From: Chryseobacterium sp. FH1 | GTDB taxonomy: Bacteria > Bacteroidota > Bacteroidia > Flavobacteriales > Weeksellaceae | DNA length: 64,000 bases | Assembly: GCF_000735135.1 (NCBI RefSeq) | Contig: NZ_JPLZ01000002.1 | Span: 350,317 to 414,316, forward strand | Direction: 5' to 3' | Shown: piece by piece, positions 56,951 to 64,000 of the stretch | Layout of the letters: each line of letters opens with the position of its first letter | Position numbering within the stretch: the first letter of the stretch is position 1 | Made by a program: the position numbers and the translations under genes | Notes under the pieces: model-generated | The model's input: the letters and a program-made list of their open reading frames with translations, nothing else | Told to the model about the DNA's origin: nothing | Databases searched by the model: none

Positions 56951-58072
56951 ATGAACAACAAAACAACAAACAGCCAAAAACCAAAAGCAATCCGCGTTCT
57001 ATTAAGCGGCGGCGGAACAGGTGGACACATCTTTCCGGCGGTTGCGATTGCTCAGGAAATCCAGAAAAGATTTCCCGATGCTGAGTTTTTGTTCATTGGA
57101 GCCAACGGAAAAATGGAAATGGAAAAAGTACCTCAAGCCGGATTCAAAATAGAAGGTTTGAACATCGCTGGGTTCGACAGAGGAAATCTTCTTAAAAATA
57201 TCGGACTTCCATTAAAAATTGTTTCAAGTCTTTTGAAGGCTAAAAGAATCATCAAAGACTTCAAACCGGATTTTGCGGTTGGAACGGGTGGTTTTGCAAG
57301 CGGACCAGCGTTGTACATCGTTGCCAAAATGGGAATTCCAACTTTCATTCAGGAACAGAATTCTTTGCCAGGAAAGACCAACGTTTTCAATGCCAAAAAA
57401 TCGAAGGCAGTTTTCACGGCTTATCCTGATATGGAGAAATTTTTCTCAGGAACGAAAACTTATTTCTTAGGAAATCCGATCCGTCAAAACATCATCACAG
57501 ATTTGATGGACAAAGATTTGGCTAAGGAAAAATTAGGCTTGGATAAAAATAAATTAACAATTCTCTCAGTCGGTGGTTCACTCGGTTCCAGAACTTTGAA
57601 CAACGGTTGGAAAGATAATTTAGATAAATTAAAAGAAAAAGATTACCAGCTCATCTGGCAAACTGGAAAAACGGATTTTGCGGAGATAACTTCCAGCATC
57701 CATCCTCCAGCTTCCATCCAGATTAAGGAATTTATCTCCGATATGGCTTTGGCTTATTCGGCGGCAGATGTGATAGTTTCCAGAGCTGGTGCGATTGCGA
57801 TTTCAGAATTGGCAGTAGCGAAAAAACCGGTTTTATTGGTACCGTTTCCGTTTGCTGCCGAAGACCATCAAACCAAAAACGCCTTGACCTTGGTTGAGAA
57901 AAATGCGGCAAGAATGGTCAAAGATTCTGAGATGAAGGATAAATTCTGGAGTACACTTTCCGAGATTTGTGAGAGTGAGAATCTGAGAAATGAAATGTCA
58001 ACAAATCTGGAGTTTTTTGCAAAACCAAAAGCGGCGGAAGGAATTGTGGATGAGATTTTTAAAGTGATTTAA
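56951..58072 (+). CDS. murG: UDP-GlcNAc:lipid I N-acetylglucosaminyltransferase
   Basis: Adds GlcNAc to lipid I, giving lipid II, on the inner face of the membrane. The protein has 373 residues. LLSGGGTGGHIFPAVAIAQE is the N-terminal lipid-I loop; GTGGFASGPALYIVAKMGIPTFIQEQN and VSRAGAIAISELAVAKKPVLLVPFPFAAEDHQTKNA are donor-site motifs. The first 14 residues (NNKTTNSQKPKAI) are an extension encoded by a low-complexity tract like the nearby intergenic words; a later start is possible. The stop overlaps the next ATG. Confidence 0.94.
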   Translation: MNNKTTNSQKPKAIRVLLSGGGTGGHIFPAVAIAQEIQKRFPDAEFLFIGANGKMEMEKVPQAGFKIEGLNIAGFDRGNLLKNIGLPLKIVSSLLKAKRIIKDFKPDFAVGTGGFASGPALYIVAKMGIPTFIQEQNSLPGKTNVFNAKKSKAVFTAYPDMEKFFSGTKTYFLGNPIRQNIITDLMDKDLAKEKLGLDKNKLTILSVGGSLGSRTLNNGWKDNLDKLKEKDYQLIWQTGKTDFAEITSSIHPPASIQIKEFISDMALAYSAADVIVSRAGAIAISELAVAKKPVLLVPFPFAAEDHQTKNALTLVEKNAARMVKDSEMKDKFWSTLSEICESENLRNEMSTNLEFFAKPKAAEGIVDEIFKVI

Positions 58073-58554
58073 TGATGAGGCATTTTTATATTTTAAGTAT
58101 TGTTTTAACGATTTTGATGACCGTTTCCTGTGCATCGAAATACAGACCTGACCTTAAAGGTAAAAATCGAAGTGCGGAAAGAATCAAATTAGTGAAAAAC
58201 TTCGCCACAGATTATTTTGCTAAATGTGAAAAGCAGGATTATTCTGAGTTTCAAGGATATAAAATGGATATTAATTTTAAAAATAAATTGAATCCAGAAA
58301 GTTTACAAAGAAGTTGTGAATATTATAATAGCAGATACGGGACGATTACAATTGGAGAATTGAGCGAGGCAAAATCAAATTATTCTCCAAAGGATTTTTT
58401 GGATTATTTTATTTTCAAAGCCAAAGATTCAAAAAGTGACAGTGTGCAATTTGTAAGGGTCAATATTTACAGGGATAATAATATGTTGGAAAGAATCAGT
58501 ATTCCAAGATATAAAAAACCAACAAAAGGAATACGTATTACAATACATAAATAG
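58072..58554 (+). CDS. small lipoprotein between murG and murC
   Basis: A 160-residue lipoprotein (signal RHFYILSIVLTILMTVSC, Cys about 20) of unknown family. The mature part is rich in Lys/Asp/Tyr, with two further cysteines (AKCEKQDYSEF, RSCEYYNSRYGT). It is overlapped by the murG stop and is 2 bp from murC, so it is fully embedded in the operon. ATG 58075 is an equal start. Not part of the standard dcw set. Confidence 0.65.
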   Translation: MMRHFYILSIVLTILMTVSCASKYRPDLKGKNRSAERIKLVKNFATDYFAKCEKQDYSEFQGYKMDINFKNKLNPESLQRSCEYYNSRYGTITIGELSEAKSNYSPKDFLDYFIFKAKDSKSDSVQFVRVNIYRDNNMLERISIPRYKKPTKGIRITIHK

Positions 58555-58556
58555 AA

Positions 58557-59930
58557 ATGAGCATCTTAAATAAATATCAAAACTTCTATTTCATCGGTAT
58601 CGGTGGGATTGGGATGAGTGCGCTCGCGAGATTTTTTCACGCGAACGGCAAAAACGTTTTGGGCTATGACAAAACTCCAACGAAACTGACAGCTCAACTC
58701 GGTTTTGAAGGGATTGATATTTCGTTTGAAGATTTGATAGATGAGAAAATCATCGCGTTCAACAAAGAAGAAACGCTTGTGATTTACACGCCAGCAATCA
58801 AAAAATTAGCGATTCTGGATTATTTCGCCAGTGAAAGTTTTGAGATTTTGAAGCGTGCGAAAGTTCTTGGTCTAATTACCGAAAACACAGATTGCATCGC
58901 TGTTGCTGGAACACACGGAAAGACGACGACTTCCACTTTGATAGCGCATTTGTGCAAGGAAGCAAATCTGCCGTCATCCGCATTTTTAGGTGGGATTTCC
59001 GAGAATTTCAAATCGAATTTTGATTACAATGGAAACCAGTTTTCTGTGGTTGAAGCCGATGAATATGACAGAAGTTTCCTTAATCTTTCACCGGATTGGG
59101 CGGTTGTAACCTCGATTGATGCAGACCATTTGGATATCTATGGCGACCGGGTTCAGATTGAAGATGGTTTCAGACAATTTGCGTCTTTGGTTCCGAATGA
59201 CAATCAGTTGTTTGTCAGAAAAGGAATTGCGATTGGAAGAGAACATTTGACGTACGCGGTAAACGAGGAAGCGGATTATTACTCCGATAACTTGAGAATG
59301 GACCACGATAAAATCTATTTCGATTTCCACACACCAACGGAAGAAATCAATGATTTTGTTTGGGAAATTCCTGGAATTCATAATGTGGAGAATGCGACGG
59401 TTGCTTTGGCGATTCTCAGCAATTTGGGTATCGATTTCGAAACTTTGAAGAAAGCAATCGCGAGTTTCAAAGGCATCAAGAGAAGATATACAAAACATAT
59501 TTTTGATAACGGAAAAATTTATATCGACGATTATGCACATCATCCAACAGAACTGAATGCGGTCATCGGTTCCATAAAAACCTTCTACCCGACCAAGAAA
59601 TTGTTGGTGGTTTTCCAACCGCATTTGTTCAGCAGAACGAGAGATTTTGCGGAAGATTTTGCAAGAAGTCTGGAAAAAGCTGATGACCTTTTGCTGTTGG
59701 ATATTTATCCGGCAAGGGAACTTCAGGAAAATTTTGAAGGAATCACCTCAGCGTGGTTATCGGACAAAATTGAAATTGAAAACAAGAAAGTCTGCACATT
59801 ACACGAGACTTTTGAATTAATAAAAGAAAAGGAATTCGACATCCTTTTGACGGTCGGAGCCGGAAACATCGATACGCTTTATGACGGCATCGTGGAATGG
59901 CTTCCAAATATTGAAAAGGTGAGCATCTAA
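58557..59930 (+). CDS. murC: UDP-MurNAc--L-alanine ligase
   Basis: Adds L-alanine to UDP-MurNAc, the first peptide step. The protein has 457 residues: FIGIGGIGMSALARFFHANG (UDP loop), AVAGTHGKTTTSTLIAH (ATP loop), EADEYDRSFLNLSPDWAVVTSIDADHLDIYGD, DDYAHHPTELNAVI and VFQPHLFSRTRDF. All are MurC-specific. Its TAA stop shares one base with the next ATG. Confidence 0.95.
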   Translation: MSILNKYQNFYFIGIGGIGMSALARFFHANGKNVLGYDKTPTKLTAQLGFEGIDISFEDLIDEKIIAFNKEETLVIYTPAIKKLAILDYFASESFEILKRAKVLGLITENTDCIAVAGTHGKTTTSTLIAHLCKEANLPSSAFLGGISENFKSNFDYNGNQFSVVEADEYDRSFLNLSPDWAVVTSIDADHLDIYGDRVQIEDGFRQFASLVPNDNQLFVRKGIAIGREHLTYAVNEEADYYSDNLRMDHDKIYFDFHTPTEEINDFVWEIPGIHNVENATVALAILSNLGIDFETLKKAIASFKGIKRRYTKHIFDNGKIYIDDYAHHPTELNAVIGSIKTFYPTKKLLVVFQPHLFSRTRDFAEDFARSLEKADDLLLLDIYPARELQENFEGITSAWLSDKIEIENKKVCTLHETFELIKEKEFDILLTVGAGNIDTLYDGIVEWLPNIEKVSI

Positions 59931-60457
59931 TGAGATTAAAGCTTTCCATATTAATCAGCATTTTGGTCTTCGGTTTTGCTTTTTCGCAGTCGAAAGAAGT
60001 GTTGGCGGTAGTGGAAAATATTAATAAATATTCAGAAGCAATTGATAAAGACCCAAAGGTCATTGAGTATAAATTTGAAGTAAAAGGAAAGGACAAAACA
60101 ATCCTTTATCAATACTCAAAAAAGGGAAATGAGATTGTAAAGATTTCCCGAGAATGGAAGGGAGATAAAGATAATTATACGGACACCTTCACGGATTATT
60201 TTTTATTAAAAGATGGACAAAGAGTTTATGCGACGCAAAATATAGTTTATACAAATAAGTCAGATGCGGAAGATATGGGCGGATGGAGTTGTACTTTTTG
60301 GATTAATGAAAATAAGGTCATCAATCTGACATCTCACGGGCACGGAAAAACGGAATTGGATGACTGGGATTATGAAATGGAATTGAAAGACAACTTCAAT
60401 TATATGCTGAAAACGGTAAAGGAATTCGATAAAAACCGATTCGCGAAAATAAAATAA
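59930..60457 (+). CDS. small exported protein between murC and ftsQ
   Basis: A 175-residue protein with signal peptide (RLKLSILISILVFGFAFSQ). The mature part is unrecognised: EYKFEVKGKDKTILYQYSKKGNEIV, a GWSCTFWINENKVINL segment and a Lys/Asp-rich C-terminus. It is translationally coupled to murC (TAATG). Not a standard dcw gene; probably periplasmic. Confidence 0.65.
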   Translation: MRLKLSILISILVFGFAFSQSKEVLAVVENINKYSEAIDKDPKVIEYKFEVKGKDKTILYQYSKKGNEIVKISREWKGDKDNYTDTFTDYFLLKDGQRVYATQNIVYTNKSDAEDMGGWSCTFWINENKVINLTSHGHGKTELDDWDYEMELKDNFNYMLKTVKEFDKNRFAKIK

Positions 60458-60500
60458 TTAAAGAAAAAACTTAGCGCAAAGGCGTTAAAACCAAGATAAG
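60458..60500. repeat. CTTAGCGCAAAGGCG word tract before ftsQ
   Basis: Carries ACTTAGCGCAAAGGCGTTAA, akin to the CTTTGCG words at 61508-61610 and 24355-24371. Confidence 0.5.
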
Positions 60501-60502
60501 AA

Positions 60503-61507
60503 ATGAAGAACAAGTGGAGAATATTGAAGATACTCGTGACAGTGGTCCTTTTTGGATTTCTGCTCAGTTTCTCATTGAAGCGTTTCAACGATGCTAAGAT
60601 GGAAAACGTGTCTATCAATATGAACCAAGGCAAAACGCCGGTTTATTTTGTGGATGAAAAAGACATCAAAGAATTGGTGAAACAATACAATCCGACAAGA
60701 AAAATAGGCGATATCAATATTCCGGAATTGGAGAAGAAAATCAATCTGATTCCTTTCGTGGACAGCGCCAATGTTTATCTGAATCTGAATGGAAACCTGA
60801 ATGTGGACATCAAACAAAGAGTTCCAGCTTTCAGATTGAACAAGGACGGAAAAGATTTCTACGTCGATAAAAAAGGCGTTGAGTTTCCGATTTCGAAAAA
60901 CTTCTCACTGCCAAGTATGTTAGTGATGGGCGACGTGAAACCTTCGGAATATGAAGCGTTGGGAGATTTAATTGAGAAGATTGACAAAGATGATTTCAGT
61001 AAAAAATATTTCATCGGAATCACAAAAGAAAAAGAGGATTACAATCTCTTAACCAGCGATGGAAACTACAAAGTTGAAATCGGCGACCTCGATAATATCG
61101 ATTTAAAGGTAAGAGGTTTCAAAACCTTTGTTGAGAAATATCTGGTGGACCAAAATACGCAGAAGTACAAGAAGATTTCATTAAAATACGATAATCAGAT
61201 TGTCACAACCCTGAATCCTTATTTCAAAGAAAATGACAGCATTCTAAGAAATGCACCAAAAATTGAAATCAAAAAACCGGAAGAAACACCGACTCATACG
61301 TTGGCATCAACTCCAATAAAGAAAGAGGTAAAGGAAAAAAAGCCCGAACCGAAAAAAGAGGTTAAGAAAGCAGAACCGAAAAAGGAAACTGCAAAACCGA
61401 AAAAAGTAGAGAAAAAACCAGAGGCGAAGAAAGTTTCTACCAAGAAAAAAGAAACCGCTTCTAAAACAAGTGATAAAAAGAAAAAAGCAAAAGTAGTTGT
61501 AGAATAA
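60503..61507 (+). CDS. ftsQ: cell division protein FtsQ with a lysine/proline/glutamate-rich tail
   Basis: A bitopic divisome protein of 334 residues. The membrane helix is at about 8-26 (ILKILVTVVLFGFLLSFSL), a POTRA-like region follows (VYFVDEKDIKELVKQYNPTRKIGDINIPELEKKINLIPFVDSANVYLNLNGNLNVDI), then QRVPAFRLNKDGKDFYVDKKGVEFP. Residues about 245-334 form a highly repetitive tail of KKEVKEKKPEPKKE-type repeats, rich in Lys, Glu and Pro, predicted to be disordered in the periplasm. The core is enough for identification. Confidence 0.88.
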   Translation: MKNKWRILKILVTVVLFGFLLSFSLKRFNDAKMENVSINMNQGKTPVYFVDEKDIKELVKQYNPTRKIGDINIPELEKKINLIPFVDSANVYLNLNGNLNVDIKQRVPAFRLNKDGKDFYVDKKGVEFPISKNFSLPSMLVMGDVKPSEYEALGDLIEKIDKDDFSKKYFIGITKEKEDYNLLTSDGNYKVEIGDLDNIDLKVRGFKTFVEKYLVDQNTQKYKKISLKYDNQIVTTLNPYFKENDSILRNAPKIEIKKPEETPTHTLASTPIKKEVKEKKPEPKKEVKKAEPKKETAKPKKVEKKPEAKKVSTKKKETASKTSDKKKKAKVVVE

Positions 61508-61620
61508 TTAAATATAAAAGTCTTTGATGAGTTTTACGTCTTTGCGAACTTAAAAGCGTTGCAAAAATCAAAAAAAACTTTGCGGACTTTGCGTTAAAAA
61601 TAAAAAATCAAATCGAACAT
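61508..61620. repeat. CTTTGCG word tract between ftsQ and ftsA
   Basis: Contains GTCTTTGCGAACTT, AAAAGCGTTGCAAAAATC and ACTTTGCGGACTTTGCGTT (61577-61595), the last nearly identical to the minus-strand word at 24355-24371. Confidence 0.65.
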
Positions 61621-61623
61621 ATA

Positions 61624-63018
61624 ATGGAAAATCAAGAGTATTCAGTAGGTCTGGACATAGGGACAACCAAGATTGTCGCCATTGTCGGAAGACGAAACGC
61701 TCACGGGAAAATTGAAATTCTGGGCGTTGGAAAAGCAAAAAGTTTAGGCGTTCACAAAGGAATTGTCAATAATATTTCCCAAACCATCAACTCCATCAAG
61801 TCCGCTGTGGCAGAAGCACAATCCAGCGCTGGTGTGCCTATCACCAAAGTGACGGTGGGAATTGCAGGCAAACACATCCGTTCGCTTCAGCATTCGGATT
61901 ATATTATGAGAGACCATCCGGACCAGTACATTACGGAGGAGGATATCGAGAAACTAAAAGACCAGGTGAAGAAGTTGGTGATGCTTCCGGGCGAAGAAAT
62001 CATCCACGTTTTACCTCAGGATTATAAAGTAGATTCCGAAGGTGAAATCCAGGAACCAGTCGGGATGCACGGTAAAAGATTGGAAGCCAATTTCCACGTG
62101 GTGGTGGGACAAATGGGTTCTATCAGAAATATAGCGAGATGCGTTCGTGAAGCCGGTTTGGAAATGGAAGCTTTGACTTTGGAACCTTTGGCGTCGTCCG
62201 AAGCGGTTTTGACTAAAGAAGAAAAAGAAGCGGGTGTTGCCATTGTAGATATTGGTGGTGGAACTACGGATATTGCGATTTTCAAAGACAATATCATCCG
62301 TCATACTTGCGTGATTCCTTACGGTGGCGGAATTATTACCGATGATATCAAGGAAGGCTGTTCCATCATCGAGAAACACGCAGAGCAACTGAAAGTGAAA
62401 TTCGGTTCGTCTGTTCCTGAATTGGAAAAAGACAGTACATATGTGACAATTCCAGGATTGCACGGTCGTCCGGACAAAGAGATTTCTCTTAAGGTTTTGG
62501 CTCAAATCATCAATGCAAGAGTTGAAGAGATTCTTGAAATGGTGAATACCGAATTGAAAGCTTACGGCGCATTCGAACAAAAGAAAAAACTGATTGCCGG
62601 AATCGTTTTGACAGGCGGTGGTTCCAATTTGAGAAACCTTCGTCAGTTAGCCAACTACACAACAGGCTTCGACAGCAGAATCGGTTTTGCTAATGAATAT
62701 GTGGCAAACGATAAAAATCAATATTTGAAAGGTCCGGAATTTGCAACTTCCATCGGTTTGTTAATGGAAAGTCTGAAAATCCGAGACAAGAAAATGCTGG
62801 TGACAGAGGAAGAAATCATCGAAGAATTGAAACCTCAAATCGAAAACGCAATTCAAGCGCAGACTCAGACTCAATCTCAGGAAATTCAAACGCCTCAGGT
62901 TCAGAATGACATCGTAGAGATGGCGAAACACAAAGCAGAAGTGAAGAAAAACCGACCAACTTTCGGACAATCACTGATGGACAAAGTCAAAAAATTCTTT
63001 GAAGAAGTAGAAGAGTAA
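61624..63018 (+). CDS. ftsA: cell division protein FtsA
   Basis: Actin-like ATPase that tethers FtsZ to the membrane. The protein has 464 residues. VGLDIGTTKIVAIVG (phosphate 1), IVDIGGGTTDIAIF (phosphate 2) and GIVLTGGGSNLRNL (adenosine motif) are seen; the SHS2 insertion lies around 80-165. After a Gln/Thr-rich linker (QAQTQTQSQEIQTPQVQ), the C-terminal amphipathic helix SLMDKVKKFFEEVEE is the membrane-targeting sequence. Confidence 0.95.
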   Translation: MENQEYSVGLDIGTTKIVAIVGRRNAHGKIEILGVGKAKSLGVHKGIVNNISQTINSIKSAVAEAQSSAGVPITKVTVGIAGKHIRSLQHSDYIMRDHPDQYITEEDIEKLKDQVKKLVMLPGEEIIHVLPQDYKVDSEGEIQEPVGMHGKRLEANFHVVVGQMGSIRNIARCVREAGLEMEALTLEPLASSEAVLTKEEKEAGVAIVDIGGGTTDIAIFKDNIIRHTCVIPYGGGIITDDIKEGCSIIEKHAEQLKVKFGSSVPELEKDSTYVTIPGLHGRPDKEISLKVLAQIINARVEEILEMVNTELKAYGAFEQKKKLIAGIVLTGGGSNLRNLRQLANYTTGFDSRIGFANEYVANDKNQYLKGPEFATSIGLLMESLKIRDKKMLVTEEEIIEELKPQIENAIQAQTQTQSQEIQTPQVQNDIVEMAKHKAEVKKNRPTFGQSLMDKVKKFFEEVEE

Positions 63019-63110
63019 CTAATATTGTAAAATCGAAGAATCGTGGAATCGTAAAACAAGCAAATTGACAATTTTGCAAATCAACGATTTAACGATTTAA
63101 CAAAACTGAA
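63019..63110. repeat. AATCG word tract between ftsA and ftsZ
   Basis: TTGTAAAATCG, AAGAATCG, TGGAATCG, then CAAATTGACAATTTTG and CAACGATTTAACGATTTAAC. Left and right words are complementary; the centre is its own palindrome. Confidence 0.6.
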
Positions 63111-63124
63111 AAAAACATACCATT

Positions 63125-64000
63125 ATGGACAATATATCAAACACACAAGGTTTTTCCTTTGACCTACCAAAAGGGAATTCTGCCATCATCAAAGTAATTG
63201 GTGTTGGTGGCGGTGGAAACAACGCTTTGAAGCATATGTACGAGAAAGGAATCTACGGCGTAGATTTCGTAATCTGTAATACCGATGCACAGACTTTGGA
63301 CAACAATCCGGTTTCTAACAAAGTTCAGCTAGGAATCTCAATGACAGAAGGTCTTGGCGCGGGTGCTGACCCAGAAGTTGGAGAGAAGGCGGCGATTGAA
63401 AGCATCGACGAAATCAAAGCGGCGATGGGACAAAACACCAAGATGGTTTTCATCACTGCCGGAATGGGCGGTGGAACGGGAACTGGTGCGGCGCCTGTGA
63501 TTGCAAAAGTAGCGAAGGAAATGGGAATCCTGACTGTAGGAATCGTAACCGTGCCTTTTAGTTTTGAAGGAAAAAGAAGATTGGACCAAGCTGAATTGGG
63601 TCTAGATAAATTAAGAAATAATGTTGATTCCCTAATTGTCATCAATAATGATAAATTAAGGCAACAATTCGGAAATCTTGGTTTCAAACAAGGTTTTTCC
63701 AAAGCCGATGAAGTTTTGACCAACGCGGCGAAAGGAATGGCAGAGGTGATTACAGGTTATTTCGATGTCAATATCGATTTCCGTGATGCAAAATCTGTCC
63801 TTCAGAATTCCGGAACTGCATTGATGTCAACCGGCGTTGCAACTGGCGAGAAAAAAGCGGAAGAAGCGGTGAAGAAAGCATTGGATTCTCCATTGTTGAA
63901 TGACAACAAAATCACCGGTGCGAAAAACGTTCTATTGTTGATTAGAAGCGGTGTTTCTGAGGTGACGATGGACGAAATCGGAGTAATTATGGACTATATC
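63125..64000 (+). CDS. ftsZ: cell division protein FtsZ (3' end outside the window)
   Basis: Tubulin-like GTPase that forms the division ring. ATG 63125 opens MDNISNTQGFSFDLPKG, and 292 codons are present before the window ends with the frame open. GVGGGGNNALKHMYE, ICNTDAQTL, GMGGGTGTGAAPVIAKVAKEMGILTVGIVTVPFSFEG (tubulin signature) and NNDKLR are visible; the T7 loop region with NIDFRDAKSVL is also present. The C-terminal linker and peptide lie outside. Confidence 0.95.
   Translation, partial: MDNISNTQGFSFDLPKGNSAIIKVIGVGGGGNNALKHMYEKGIYGVDFVICNTDAQTLDNNPVSNKVQLGISMTEGLGAGADPEVGEKAAIESIDEIKAAMGQNTKMVFITAGMGGGTGTGAAPVIAKVAKEMGILTVGIVTVPFSFEGKRRLDQAELGLDKLRNNVDSLIVINNDKLRQQFGNLGFKQGFSKADEVLTNAAKGMAEVITGYFDVNIDFRDAKSVLQNSGTALMSTGVATGEKKAEEAVKKALDSPLLNDNKITGAKNVLLLIRSGVSEVTMDEIGVIMDYI

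Overview
The window is a 64 kb chromosomal segment of a Flavobacteriia bacterium, most like Chryseobacterium or a close Weeksellaceae relative. The evidence is the low GC content, type IX secretion (T9SS) C-terminal sorting tails, a flavobacterial exosortase pair (XrtF and its partner), a type III glutamine synthetase, SusC/Oar-type TonB receptors, and promoters of the Bacteroidetes form TAnnTTTG with a TTG/TTTG element about 20 bp upstream. No rRNA, tRNA, CRISPR array, prophage or insertion sequence was seen.

Layout. 1-2.8 kb: surE (cut by the left edge), a Crp/Fnr regulator, a methyltransferase and a small TonB-C-like secreted protein. 2.8-9.7 kb, minus strand: lysA with an unusual promoter/mini-ORF/terminator leader, an AT-rich accessory patch of two unknown genes holding a fossil 3' end of the neighbouring exonuclease gene, the DEDDh exonuclease, a leucine-rich T9SS protein and a HerA-like ATPase. 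9.8-15.6 kb, plus strand: bestrophin, a TrmH-family methylase, CBS protein-nadK, fbaA and accD. 15.6-21.9 kb: an EEP-family secreted nuclease/phosphatase divergent from a TonB receptor plus DUF5689-type lipoprotein, perhaps a nucleic-acid or phosphate-ester scavenging locus. 21.9-29.7 kb: DUF4126, TatD-tcdA-rnpA operon, a repeat-rich gap, a TetR regulator, a serine hydrolase, DUF445 and a phosphorylase-like protein. 30-36.6 kb: glutamine synthetase III, an NlpC/P60 lipoprotein, a sugar-kinase-like phosphotransferase, xrtF with its partner, and a T9SS cargo. 36.7-46.8 kb, minus strand: a CDF exporter, asd, a small membrane protein, an Oar-like TonB receptor, the nadB-yhcG-nadC operon (a nuclease gene lodged in NAD synthesis) and a nitroreductase.

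47.1-64 kb, plus strand: the division and cell wall (dcw) cluster mraZ-rsmH-ftsL-ftsI-murE-[small gene]-mraY-murD-ftsW-murG-[small lipoprotein]-murC-[small secreted protein]-ftsQ-ftsA-ftsZ, with ftsZ cut by the right edge. MurE has the DNPR motif of a meso-diaminopimelate ligase, which fits asd and lysA elsewhere in the window. A triple GTGG repeat with exact 10 bp period lies beside the mraZ promoter and is a convincing MraZ operator.

The least explained structure lies between genes: (i) a lysine-rich 23-codon mini-ORF between its own promoter and terminator just upstream of lysA; (ii) hairpin-CGACC elements whose stems covary; (iii) a roughly 105-nt structured element present twice; (iv) short self-complementary 'word' tracts in most gaps of the dcw cluster; and (v) the exonuclease-tail fossil beside a foreign-looking gene.
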